From CAZFLN01 sp964519905 (GTDB lineage: Bacteria; Patescibacteriota; Microgenomatia; UBA1400; UBA1396): DNA of 44,821 nucleotides. The translations under genes were made by a program, and so were the position numbers. The stretch covers positions 1-44,821 of the forward strand of contig CAZFLN010000009.1 of assembly GCA_964519905.1 (NCBI GenBank), written 5' to 3'. The notes beneath the pieces were generated by a model that was not told where the DNA came from, did no database searches, and saw only the letters and a list, made by a program, of their open reading frames with translations. Below, in pieces: positions 1-6,655 of this stretch (the first letter of the stretch is position 1; each line of letters begins with the position of its first letter).

Positions 1-608
1 AATTTTTCCACTCCCGCACCATAATTCCCAACCGGAATATGGCCCTGTTCCCGCGCCAAAGTTGCGACTTGGATAATTGGGCTTTCTTGTGCCTGACGAT
101 GTATTTCTGTCAGCAAGAGATCAGGTTGCTTCATGAGATTTAATGACTCACCAATCGGCGGTAACTGGCCATGATCTCCCACCGCTAAGATAGGCACTCG
201 CAAACGCAAAAGATCTTGCCAAATTTCTGTCGTCACCATAGAGGCTTCATCAACCACAATCAGCGCATACGGAAGTGCGTCTCGGCGCCTCCAACCCGCA
301 ATCTGTCCTTGTTTATCCGCAATCGGTGAGTAGAGCAAACTGTGGAGGGTAGAAATTGAGTCATTGGGAAGATCAAGCGGAATCTTTTTGAGCTTTTGCG
401 CTAAGACCTGTGTAGCTTTCCCCGTATAGGCGGCAAATGCCACATTCCAGTTGGGTCGTTTTTGAGCCAGGATGTATCGAAGCGCGGCTAAAACCGTCGT
501 TTTGCCGGTTCCTGCGTAGCCGCCCAGAGTAAGCGCTTGCTGATTTCCACGAGAAAGCCAACTCAGAATTTCTTGCACCACAGCTCGTTGTTCGGTGGAA
601 AGGGCCAT
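1..608 (-). CDS. RecD-like superfamily 1 DNA helicase, 3' part cut by the window edge
   Basis: The minus strand is open from an ATG at 606-608 to the window edge, giving 202 codons of an N-terminal ATPase core. Visible motifs are a Walker A P-loop (GGYAGTGKTT, near residue 28), a Walker B box (LIVVDEASM), a motif III-like VGDHGQLPPI and TEIHRQA. This order is that of the RecD/RecD2/Dda (AAA_30) branch of SF1B 5'-3' helicases. The start lies right after the P-loop lead-in, with no N-terminal extension as seen in RecD2, so it resembles a short Dda/RecD-type protein; the rest of the gene is missing. It is divergent from pyrD. A TATACT hexamer seven bases upstream of the ATG predicts a leaderless transcript. 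Role in recombination or repair is inferred from the family. Confidence 0.88.
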   Translation of the reverse strand, partial: MALSTEQRAVVQEILSWLSRGNQQALTLGGYAGTGKTTVLAALRYILAQKRPNWNVAFAAYTGKATQVLAQKLKKIPLDLPNDSISTLHSLLYSPIADKQGQIAGWRRRDALPYALIVVDEASMVTTEIWQDLLRLRVPILAVGDHGQLPPIGESLNLMKQPDLLLTEIHRQAQESPIIQVATLAREQGHIPVGNYGAGVEK

Positions 609-615
609 ACCTGGC

Positions 616-621
616 AGTATA
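616..621 (-). promoter_or_regulatory. -10 element of the RecD-like helicase gene
   Basis: TATACT read on the minus strand, seven bases before the ATG at 608. It would place the transcript start at or next to the start codon. It faces the pyrD promoter across an 80-base divergent spacer. Confidence 0.5.
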
Positions 622-654
622 CACACACTTTTGTACAAGAATCTCTGCGAAAGC

Positions 655-682
655 TTGTATCGGCCCGGAAGAAGCGTATACT
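655..682 (+). promoter_or_regulatory. pyrD promoter, predicted leaderless
   Basis: TTGTAT at 655-660, a 16-base spacer and TATACT at 677-682. Only six bases separate the -10 box from the ATG at 689, too few for a leader with a ribosome binding site. Confidence 0.55.
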
Positions 683-688
683 CAGGAC

Positions 689-1813
689 ATGATCCACCCA
701 CTCAGTGCTGCGACTTCTTGGGGTTATCATGCTTTTGGGAAGCCGCTCTTGTTCCAACTCGACCCGAAATTCGTTCATGAAAGTGCCCTCAAACTGGGGC
801 GCTGGAGCGGACAACAATCTTGGCTCAAATCCGTGACTCGATCTGTCTATTCTTTCCAACACCCAGCGCTCGCTCAAGAAGTTTTGGGAACCACTCTCGC
901 CGTTCCGATTGGCCTTGCCGCAGGATACGACTATGAACTCGCTTTACCTGAATTCTCAGCCAGCTTGGGACTCGGATGGCAAACCGTGGGATCGATTACT
1001 TGGGGTGCGTATGAAGGAAATCAACCGCCCATGTACGCTCGATTGCCCGAAAGCAAGTCCTTGTGGGTAAACAAAGGATTTAAAAACCCTGGGGTAAAAG
1101 AGGCAAAGAAGCGTTTAGAAGAACAAAATTTCTCGGTGCCAGTCGGTATGAGTATCGGCGCAACCAACCGCGCCTATGAGTCAACCGAAGAACTGATTCA
1201 AGAATACATTTTGGCATTTGAAGTCGCTAAAACAATTGATTCTGTAACCTATTTTGAGCTCAATGTAAGTTGTCCGAACCTGCACACGAAAATTGACTGG
1301 TCAGATCCAGTCTTGCTGGAACAACTATTACAGGCTGTTGATGCCTGTCATCTGCCGAAGCCAGTATTGGTGAAAATGCCGATCGATATCACGCCGCAAA
1401 CCTTACAAAAGATGCTCGATGTTATTCTGCGGCACAACATTGCCGGAATTATTCTGGGGAACCTCACCAAAAAGAGAGAGAATGATCGAATTTGGCGGAG
1501 CGAACTCACCGGTATTCCAGCCAATGGCGGATTTAGTGGCAAGCCAACCCAAAAACATGGAGAAGCACTCATTCGAGTCGCGTATCGTCACGCTGGCGAT
1601 CGTCTTCTGATTGTCGGCTGTGGAGGCATTTTTTCTGCCTCCGATGCGTATCGAAAACTGCGGTCTGGAGCCAGCGTGCTGCAAATGATCACCGGACTGA
1701 TCTACGAAGGTCCACAGGTCGTTGGTCAAATTCATGCTGATCTTGTTAAACTGCTTCAGGCAGACGGATATGAGCATATTTCTGAGGTAGTCGGAATCGA
1801 CGCAATGGCGTAG
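689..1813 (+). CDS. pyrD: dihydroorotate dehydrogenase, class 2-like with a class 1-like catalytic cysteine
   Basis: A 374-residue FMN enzyme that oxidises dihydroorotate to orotate in pyrimidine synthesis. The N-terminus (HAFGKPLLFQLDPKFVHE) matches the helical membrane/quinone-binding extension of class 2 enzymes, and the barrel carries GGFSGKP near 277 and the phosphate-binding GCGGIFSASDAYRKLRSGAS near 310. The catalytic loop reads ELNVSCPNL, with Cys195 where class 2 enzymes normally have Ser (NISSPNT) and class 1 enzymes have Cys. The FMN-side NKGFKNPG is a variant of the usual NRxGFNN. No other pyrimidine genes are nearby. The start at 689 is favoured by the -10 box six bases upstream. 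It ends 11 bases before aspS. Confidence 0.93.
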   Translation: MIHPLSAATSWGYHAFGKPLLFQLDPKFVHESALKLGRWSGQQSWLKSVTRSVYSFQHPALAQEVLGTTLAVPIGLAAGYDYELALPEFSASLGLGWQTVGSITWGAYEGNQPPMYARLPESKSLWVNKGFKNPGVKEAKKRLEEQNFSVPVGMSIGATNRAYESTEELIQEYILAFEVAKTIDSVTYFELNVSCPNLHTKIDWSDPVLLEQLLQAVDACHLPKPVLVKMPIDITPQTLQKMLDVILRHNIAGIILGNLTKKRENDRIWRSELTGIPANGGFSGKPTQKHGEALIRVAYRHAGDRLLIVGCGGIFSASDAYRKLRSGASVLQMITGLIYEGPQVVGQIHADLVKLLQADGYEHISEVVGIDAMA

Positions 1814-1816
1814 AAT
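1811..1816 (+). promoter_or_regulatory. -10 element of aspS
   Basis: TAGAAT overlapping the pyrD stop codon, eight bases before the aspS ATG. No good -35 box is visible and no Shine-Dalgarno sequence precedes the ATG. aspS could be leaderless or read through from pyrD. Confidence 0.4.
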
Positions 1817-1824
1817 ACTCCGAT

Positions 1825-3237
1825 ATGACAACAGAACGTACTCTCATTCTCGAAACCACTCAAAAAGTGGGAGAGGTAGTGAATTTGCAAGGTTGGGTAG
1901 ACACCAAACGCGACCATGGAAAAATTACGTTTGTTGATCTCCGCGATCGTTCTGGAATCGTCCAGTGTGTTGGCTTCAAGATGATGAGTGAGCTGACCAC
2001 AGAATCTGTCATTTCTCTGCAGGGATTGGTGAAAGCTCGACCAGAAAAGCTCATTAACACTGAGCTTCCAACCGGTACCGTAGAAATCGAAGTCCAGTCC
2101 TATGAAGTTCTGAACATCGCCAAAGAGCTCCCCATTCAAGTCAGTGAGGACGGTCGAAACGAAAACGAAGAAGTTCGTCTGAAGTACCGCTATCTTGACC
2201 TGCGACGTGAGCGCATGAACACCATGCTGCGCTTGCGCTCAAAATTCGGGGCTGCAATGCGAGCAGAGCTTTTGAAGCGCGACTTCACCGAAGTAGAGAC
2301 TCCTATTCTGACCAAATCTACCAAAGAAGGATCCCGAGACTTCGTAGTTCCATCTCGATTCCAACCGGGCAAGTTTTACGCACTTCCGCAAAGCCCACAA
2401 CAGTATAAGCAGCTTCTCATGACAGCCGGTCTAGAACGCTACTTCCAGTTTGCTCGCTGTATTCGAGACGAAGATCTCCGTGCTGATCGCGGATTTGAGC
2501 ATACACAGATCGATATCGAGATGAGCTTTGTGGATCGCAGTAGCGTGATGGGAACCATCGAAACCATGCTCAAATCCGCCATTCACTCAGTTGGTGGAAA
2601 GCTCCAGAACGAAACATTCCCGGTTATTACCTACCAAGAAGCCATGCAAAAGTACGGCGCTGACAAGTTTGACTTGCGCAGCGACGCCGAAAAAACTGAT
2701 GGTACGCTGGCCTTTGCTTGGGTCGTTGATTTCCCATTCTTTAAGGAAGTCGATAAGTCTGATGCCGCAGAAGTAGCAGACGGAAAGTCTGGTTGGACCT
2801 TCACTCACAATCCATTTAGTGCCCCAAAGCCAGAGTTCCTCGAAGACCACCTGGCTGGCAAAAACATCGGTAGCATTCTCACCACGCAGTATGACTTGGT
2901 GTGTAATGGGTACGAAGTTGGCGGTGGAAGCATCCGCGCGCACCAACCAGAACTCCTGCGAGCCACCATGCAAATCATGGGGTACTCAGAAGCAGAAATT
3001 CAAGAATCTGTCGGGCATATGCTGGCTGCTTTTGAAGTTGGCACGCCACCACACGGTGGAATTGGCCTGGGATTTGACCGCTTAATTATGTTGTTATCTG
3101 GAGAAACTTCACTCAAAGAGACGATTGCTTTCCCAATGACTTCAACCGGACGAACCGCTGTGATGGATGGTCCAACTGAGTTGACTCCTGAGCAACTGCG
3201 AGATCTCTCAATTTCTGTAGTCCAGAAAAAGAAGTAA
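1825..3237 (+). CDS. aspS: aspartyl-tRNA synthetase, bacterial type lacking the GAD insertion
   Basis: A 470-residue class II synthetase. It has an N-terminal OB-fold anticodon-binding domain (residues 15-105, with DTKRDHGKITFVDLRDRSG), motif 1 (VETPILTKSTKEGSRDF), the bacterial flipping/motif 2 region (FARCIRDEDLRADRGFEHTQ), and motif 3 (GIGLGFDRLIMLLSG). Bacterial AspRS is usually about 590 residues because a GAD domain of about 110 residues sits between motifs 2 and 3. Here FDLRSDAEKTDG runs directly into LAFAWVVDFPFFK, so that domain is cleanly absent. The His in RDHG of the anticodon domain is the residue found in many non-discriminating AspRSs, which also charge tRNA-Asn; this specificity is an inference. 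Sequence otherwise is bacterial, not archaeal (AspS2) type. Confidence 0.95.
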   Translation: MTTERTLILETTQKVGEVVNLQGWVDTKRDHGKITFVDLRDRSGIVQCVGFKMMSELTTESVISLQGLVKARPEKLINTELPTGTVEIEVQSYEVLNIAKELPIQVSEDGRNENEEVRLKYRYLDLRRERMNTMLRLRSKFGAAMRAELLKRDFTEVETPILTKSTKEGSRDFVVPSRFQPGKFYALPQSPQQYKQLLMTAGLERYFQFARCIRDEDLRADRGFEHTQIDIEMSFVDRSSVMGTIETMLKSAIHSVGGKLQNETFPVITYQEAMQKYGADKFDLRSDAEKTDGTLAFAWVVDFPFFKEVDKSDAAEVADGKSGWTFTHNPFSAPKPEFLEDHLAGKNIGSILTTQYDLVCNGYEVGGGSIRAHQPELLRATMQIMGYSEAEIQESVGHMLAAFEVGTPPHGGIGLGFDRLIMLLSGETSLKETIAFPMTSTGRTAVMDGPTELTPEQLRDLSISVVQKKK

Positions 3238-3273
3238 ATTCTCACGCATTGTGAATGATTACGAGCTGAGCTA

Positions 3274-3302
3274 TTGACAATCACGTGTTTTTGTCGTATA
3301 AT
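3274..3302 (+). promoter_or_regulatory. consensus sigma-70-type promoter
   Basis: TTGACA at 3274-3279, a 17-base spacer and TATAAT at 3297-3302. Both hexamers are perfect, the strongest promoter seen in the window. Transcription should start near 3309. It drives the structured RNA described next. Confidence 0.85.
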
Positions 3303-3308
3303 CCTTTG

Positions 3309-3416
3309 ATACAAACAGCATCGTGAGGAAACACCGAACGATCGCTCCCAAGTAACGAATCTCTGGAAAACGCAGAGAGGGAAACCAAGCTGAGTCGATC
3401 ACGACGGTGTTTTTTT
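3309..3416 (+). ncRNA. structured RNA of about 108 nt ending in a terminator: small RNA or attenuator leader, family not recognised
   Basis: The RNA starts at a perfect promoter and ends in seven Ts (3410-3416). Its closing stem pairs AAACACCG (3329-3336) with CGGTGTTT (3405-3412), the typical end of a rho-independent terminator. Inside it GATCG (3340-3344) pairs with CGATC (3396-3400). An apical arm pairs TCCC (3346-3349) and TCTCTG (3360-3365) with one continuous strand CAGAGAGGGA (3373-3382), leaving a ten-base bulge. A competing pairing, TCGTGA (3321-3326) with TCACGA (3399-3404), would cross the closing stem. That makes either a pseudoknot or a switch between two states. The HD-domain gene begins seven bases after the T run and has no Shine-Dalgarno sequence. 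It does not match SRP RNA, tmRNA, 6S or a riboswitch class known to me. Confidence 0.6.
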
Positions 3417-3422
3417 GTTATT

Positions 3423-4628
3423 ATGAGAACAGAATTTAGAAATGCAGCTCAAATTCTCAAAAACGAAGAAGTTCGTTCGAAGTTTGATGGCCTGCTTGGC
3501 AGTTACCGGTTTTCTGAGAATCCATACACAATGCCGCTGTCGATGCTGCACTCACAAATCATCACGGTTGTAGAAAAATTTTACGAACAAGCCAATAGCC
3601 AATTACAGAACCTGACAAAATACGGCTATAACGATCACAGCATTGACCATATTCAAACCGTTGTACGACTTGCTTCGGATTTGTATGAGATCCAGAGTGC
3701 ACAGACCAAAAACAAATCAAAAACATCGGTATTTTCCTCTGAAGAAAAACAAAGAATTGTGGTTATACAAGCATTACTTCATGATATCGCCAACTATTTG
3801 CATAGAAAGGGTCATGCGATTAATGCCATTCCATTAATTGAAAAATTGTTCCCTCAACTCGCTGAAAACAAAAAAATGTGGAGAGCGATCCGACGAGGTA
3901 TAGAACTGCATAGTGTGGATTTAGCCACAACATTTTCAGAAGCTGGAAATCCAGATGCCTCGCTCCACAGTCGGTTGTCAAAACTTTCAGAGTTATCTGA
4001 AACCGATCTTATCGTCGGTGTGGCAGATGAAGCGCATATCGGCTTTGATCGGATGGCACGTCAGGCTATTACTCGCGAAGCGATCGAAGCAGATAAACAC
4101 GCTCAGCTCTGTTTATTCTTGAAGAACAATAATTTTTCAGTACAAGGATCCAGTGTTATCTGGAACCTTGAATTTTCTCGACATTTTTCTGAGGAGAACC
4201 AACCGGAGTTACTGTCAGAGGTTCAAGACGAGTTCTGGCAGAAACAAAAGAATGGAAAAAAATACGTCGCCAAGCATCTCCCAAAAAAATTTCGAGATGC
4301 CTACGAAACGCAAAATATTCCTGCCTTTGATAAAACGATTCAGCTCCACTGGGAGTTGTTTCACAAGAATATCCAAAACCAAGTGCTGTGCCTTTTCGCG
4401 CTCTTCCCAGAAGCTGAGTCCGTGGAAATTTGCTATACAGATACAAGTTTGGGCGAAAAACGATGTAGTCCCAAAACTCTCCGGTTTAATCGAGAAAGTA
4501 TAGACTCTACTTGGTCACAAGCACAGTTCTTTGTAGAAGGTCTTGGTATCTCTCGAAAAACTCAGCCATTTAGAAGAGAAGTTGGAACTCGGAATGTTAC
4601 ATTTTTGAACACATCTCGACTTCGATAA
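3423..4628 (+). CDS. HD-domain metal-dependent phosphohydrolase family protein
   Basis: A 401-residue soluble protein. The HD-type metal site is visible in order: His72 and His76 (NDHSIDHI), His120-Asp121 (LLHDIANY), His131 (RKGHAINA), His163 (IELHSVDL) and Asp202 (VGVADEAH). This arrangement fits the HD hydrolase superfamily, which cleaves phosphoester bonds in nucleotides or signalling molecules; the substrate cannot be read from sequence. The C-terminal half (after about 240) has no domain I recognise. The ATG at 3423 lies seven bases after a terminator-like hairpin, so expression would depend on read-through, which suggests control by attenuation. An in-frame ATG at 3531 is a less likely alternative start. 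Confidence 0.75.
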   Translation: MRTEFRNAAQILKNEEVRSKFDGLLGSYRFSENPYTMPLSMLHSQIITVVEKFYEQANSQLQNLTKYGYNDHSIDHIQTVVRLASDLYEIQSAQTKNKSKTSVFSSEEKQRIVVIQALLHDIANYLHRKGHAINAIPLIEKLFPQLAENKKMWRAIRRGIELHSVDLATTFSEAGNPDASLHSRLSKLSELSETDLIVGVADEAHIGFDRMARQAITREAIEADKHAQLCLFLKNNNFSVQGSSVIWNLEFSRHFSEENQPELLSEVQDEFWQKQKNGKKYVAKHLPKKFRDAYETQNIPAFDKTIQLHWELFHKNIQNQVLCLFALFPEAESVEICYTDTSLGEKRCSPKTLRFNRESIDSTWSQAQFFVEGLGISRKTQPFRREVGTRNVTFLNTSRLR

Positions 4629-4634
4629 AATTGA

Positions 4635-4640
4635 TATACT
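4635..4640 (+). promoter_or_regulatory. -10 element of the deoxynucleoside kinase gene
   Basis: TATACT nine bases before the ATG at 4650, in the 21-base space after the HD gene. No convincing -35 box is seen. A leaderless start is likely. Confidence 0.45.
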
Positions 4641-4649
4641 GTCCTTTAC

Positions 4650-5288
4650 ATGTCTCACCTCCTCACAATTACCGGAAACATTGGCTCAGGGAAGTCGTCA
4701 GCCATGCCAATTTTGCTCGAGGCATTTGATGCGAAACCACTGTACGCCGATGATCTCTTCCAAACCACCGACCCATTTGCGAAACCATACCTGCAAGACG
4801 TAAAGCGCTGGGCGTTTACGAATGAGCTGTGGCTCACCTCACAACGCGCGCAATTGCTGAAAAAGCATCTGACAGATAATAATTCTGATCAACTTACCAT
4901 TGTAGACAGTGGCTTGCTTATGAGCTGGGTGTACACCTATAGTCATTTACTCGTGAACAATATTTCTCTTGATGAATGGGAGTTTTATACTGAACTCTAT
5001 GACCACTTTTCGAAAGAAGTTTTGCAAGACACGGCTGTAGTGCGTCTGAAATACAGTATTCCAACCTTGCTCAAACGAATTCAGCAGCGGGGCAGAGATT
5101 ACGAACTTGAGTACTATACACAAGAATATCTCGAGCAAATTGAGCAAGGCTTAGACGCTCTCGAAAAAAAATTGCGAATGAGTGGCGTGCCCTATTTGGC
5201 GATCGAGGAAGAAAACATTGCCGACTTTGTTGCCAATCCTCAAGACGCAAAATCTCTGGTAGAAGCCGTAAAAACGCTCATTCCATAA
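4650..5288 (+). CDS. deoxynucleoside kinase (dNK/dGK-dAK family)-like protein
   Basis: A 212-residue P-loop protein that probably phosphorylates a deoxynucleoside for salvage. Walker A is GNIGSGKS at residues 9-16. FTNELWLTSQRAQLLKK is the conserved helix after the substrate site, and RIQQRGRDYELEYYTQEYL matches the lid and the C-terminal R-GR-xE-...-YL pattern of the family. Between them the usual D/E-R-S/T motif, whose Asp/Glu and Arg handle the catalytic base and phosphate, reads VDSGLLMSWVY. The Asp is present but the Arg is not. Length is normal. Substrate preference is unknown. A salvage role fits the scarcity of de novo nucleotide genes here. Confidence 0.78.
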   Translation: MSHLLTITGNIGSGKSSAMPILLEAFDAKPLYADDLFQTTDPFAKPYLQDVKRWAFTNELWLTSQRAQLLKKHLTDNNSDQLTIVDSGLLMSWVYTYSHLLVNNISLDEWEFYTELYDHFSKEVLQDTAVVRLKYSIPTLLKRIQQRGRDYELEYYTQEYLEQIEQGLDALEKKLRMSGVPYLAIEEENIADFVANPQDAKSLVEAVKTLIP

Positions 5289-5315
5289 GTTTTCCTCTTC
5301 ACTCAAGCTAAAAAG

Positions 5316-5324
5316 TGCTATAAT
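5316..5324 (+). promoter_or_regulatory. extended -10 promoter of the RRM gene
   Basis: TGCTATAAT, an extended -10 element, with only a weak -35 region. Transcription from about 5331 gives an untranslated leader of about 120 bases, unusual for this window. The leader contains a small stem next to the ribosome binding site (GTGC 5423-5426 with GCAC at about 5435-5438, within 10 bases of AAGGAG). A regulatory leader, as in cold-induced RRM genes, is possible. Confidence 0.55.
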
Positions 5325-5453
5325 AGAAGTTCGACTTTGTGAATGTGCCAGGAATTAGGCAGCTATTGTGAAATGGTATGAACCACTCCAGCAAGTTTCT
5401 CGAAGCGAAGAAAACACGCGATGTGCAAAAAACGGCACACGCAAGGAGCTGGT

Positions 5454-5813
5454 ATGCATCAGAATGATGCTCCTATCCAACCAAATAAATTGTTCGTCGG
5501 CAACTTGCCGTTCCGAACAAACGAAGACGAACTGACTCAGCTGTTTGCTGAGCACGGTGAAGTCGTGTCATGCAAGATCATCACTGATCGCGCTACTGGC
5601 CGTTCCAAGGGTATTGCCTTTGTGGAGTTTGCTAATGATGCAGACGCCAAGCAGGCAATGGAAGCCTTGAATGGTTTTGAGCTCGATGGTCGCGGTCTCC
5701 GCATTGACCTGGCTCGTCAATCTCAGCCACGTGGTGATCGCCCTTTTAACGATCGCCGCTCTGGTGGTGGTTACAACAATGACCGCCGCGGTGGTTGGGG
5801 TCGCAACGAATAA
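5454..5813 (+). CDS. single-RRM RNA-binding protein with Gly/Arg-rich tail
   Basis: A 119-residue protein with one RNA recognition motif. RNP2 is LFVGNL (residues 13-18) and RNP1 is KGIAFVEF (52-59), with the aromatic residues that stack on RNA present. The tail from about 90 is rich in Arg, Gly, Asp and Asn (RRSGGGYNNDRRGGWG), as in small cyanobacterial and CPR RNA-binding proteins. The start at 5454 is chosen because AAGGAG (5443-5448) lies five bases before it. An upstream ATG at 5421 has no such site. It probably acts as an RNA chaperone or cold-response protein, inferred from the family. A strong terminator follows. Confidence 0.9.
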   Translation: MHQNDAPIQPNKLFVGNLPFRTNEDELTQLFAEHGEVVSCKIITDRATGRSKGIAFVEFANDADAKQAMEALNGFELDGRGLRIDLARQSQPRGDRPFNDRRSGGGYNNDRRGGWGRNE

Positions 5814-5843
5814 TTGGTTGTAGGACTGTAACACAGAAACAGG

Positions 5844-5871
5844 AAACGGGCGCCGAAAGGCGCCCGTTTTG
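5844..5871 (+). terminator. rho-independent terminator after the RRM gene
   Basis: A perfect stem of AACGGGCGCC (5845-5854) and GGCGCCCGTT (5859-5868) closes a GAAA tetraloop and runs into Ts. It lies between two convergent genes. Confidence 0.88.
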
Positions 5872-5885
5872 GTAGGGCACAAAAA

Positions 5886-6287
5886 CTAAATTTTAGATAA
5901 AAATTCTCTAGTACTCTGAATTTTTTCTTTCAATTCTTTGATCGCGGAATCTAACGCTGAAGAGCGATTTTTAAGCTCTACCGTCTGCGGCTCTTTAGAC
6001 ATACTCGCTACAAACGCTTCTAAGCGGGGAATTTTTTCCTCGGCGCTATCAAGTTCGTTTCGCAAAATTGCAGATTTTGTTACTACAAACTCTTTCTTAT
6101 CGAAATGTTTTTGAAGCATACCAGTTTTCAGATTGATACTAGAAATAACACTACCCAAATGTTCTGTAAGTGCTCGAGCTTTGCCAACGAAAGTGCCATT
6201 GTCATACTTGATATTTCCAGTATCTTCTAAGATAAAAAAATCAGTCAATGGAAGAGTATCATTGAAACCAACGTTGCTTCCTGTCAT
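5886..6287 (-). CDS. small hypothetical protein with C-terminal coiled coil
   Basis: A 133-residue protein of no family I recognise. The N-terminal half is mixed (with GKARALTEHLGSVISS). The C-terminal half from about residue 70 is rich in Glu, Lys and Leu with heptad-like spacing, ending KELKEKIQSTREFLSKI, which suggests a coiled coil. The ATG at 6287 is preferred over a GTG at 6305 because an extended -10 element lies eight bases upstream of it. It stands alone, convergent with the RRM gene and just downstream of tRNA-Glu on the same strand but separated from it by a terminator hairpin. Confidence 0.6.
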   Translation of the reverse strand: MTGSNVGFNDTLPLTDFFILEDTGNIKYDNGTFVGKARALTEHLGSVISSINLKTGMLQKHFDKKEFVVTKSAILRNELDSAEEKIPRLEAFVASMSKEPQTVELKNRSSALDSAIKELKEKIQSTREFLSKI

Positions 6288-6295
6288 ATGTCTAG

Positions 6296-6304
6296 ATAGT
6301 AGCA
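6296..6304 (-). promoter_or_regulatory. extended -10 promoter of the small coiled-coil gene
   Basis: TGCTACTAT on the minus strand, with its hexamer at 6296-6301 and eight bases to the ATG at 6287. It predicts a leaderless transcript. Confidence 0.5.
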
Positions 6305-6345
6305 CAAAAGTATCAGGGCTGATTACTCAATAGTATTTCAGGTAC

Positions 6346-6373
6346 AAAAAAAGTCGCTAATGCGACCTTTTTT
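6346..6373 (-). terminator. terminator downstream of tRNA-Glu
   Basis: On the minus strand, stem GTCGC (pairing 6353-6357 with 6362-6366) with a four-base loop is followed by seven Ts. The run of As on one side and Ts on the other could let it work in both directions. Confidence 0.65.
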
Positions 6374-6380
6374 ATACCGG

Positions 6381-6453
6381 TGACCCCACGGAGATTCGAA
6401 CTCCGGTTACCAGGATGAAAACCTGGCGTCCTAGGCCTCTAGACGATGGGGCC
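6381..6453 (-). tRNA. tRNA-Glu (anticodon TTC)
   Basis: The minus strand folds as a cloverleaf. The acceptor pairs GGCCCCA with TGGGGTC, the anticodon arm is CCAGG-TTTTCAT-CCTGG with TTC at its centre, and the T arm contains GTTCGAATC. The 3' CCA is not encoded. An AGTATA/TATACT element at 6489-6494 may be its -10 box. Confidence 0.95.
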
Positions 6454-6655
6454 AAAGTCTGTACGAGTGTAGTTTCCCAGATAGTTGTAGTATACAACAC
6501 GCTATTTTATAAAAGCAAAAACTAAGAATCTACACCTTTTAGGCGTTCTCGTAGTATAACAAGAGATTTTGCATATGTCATCCAGTAAATTACCACTTGC
6601 AATCCAGGGGTACAGCAGTGATAATTCGAGAGTTGCAAACACAAGGTATTCAAAC

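Noticed and set aside
3309..3416. Short resemblances of the structured RNA to RNase P RNA (GAGGAAA, GTAACG, GGGAAACC in the same order) or to SRP RNA
   Set aside because: At 108 nt it is far too short for RNase P and lacks the 3' half of the core. The SRP domain IV motif (AGG...GGAA...AGCA) is absent.
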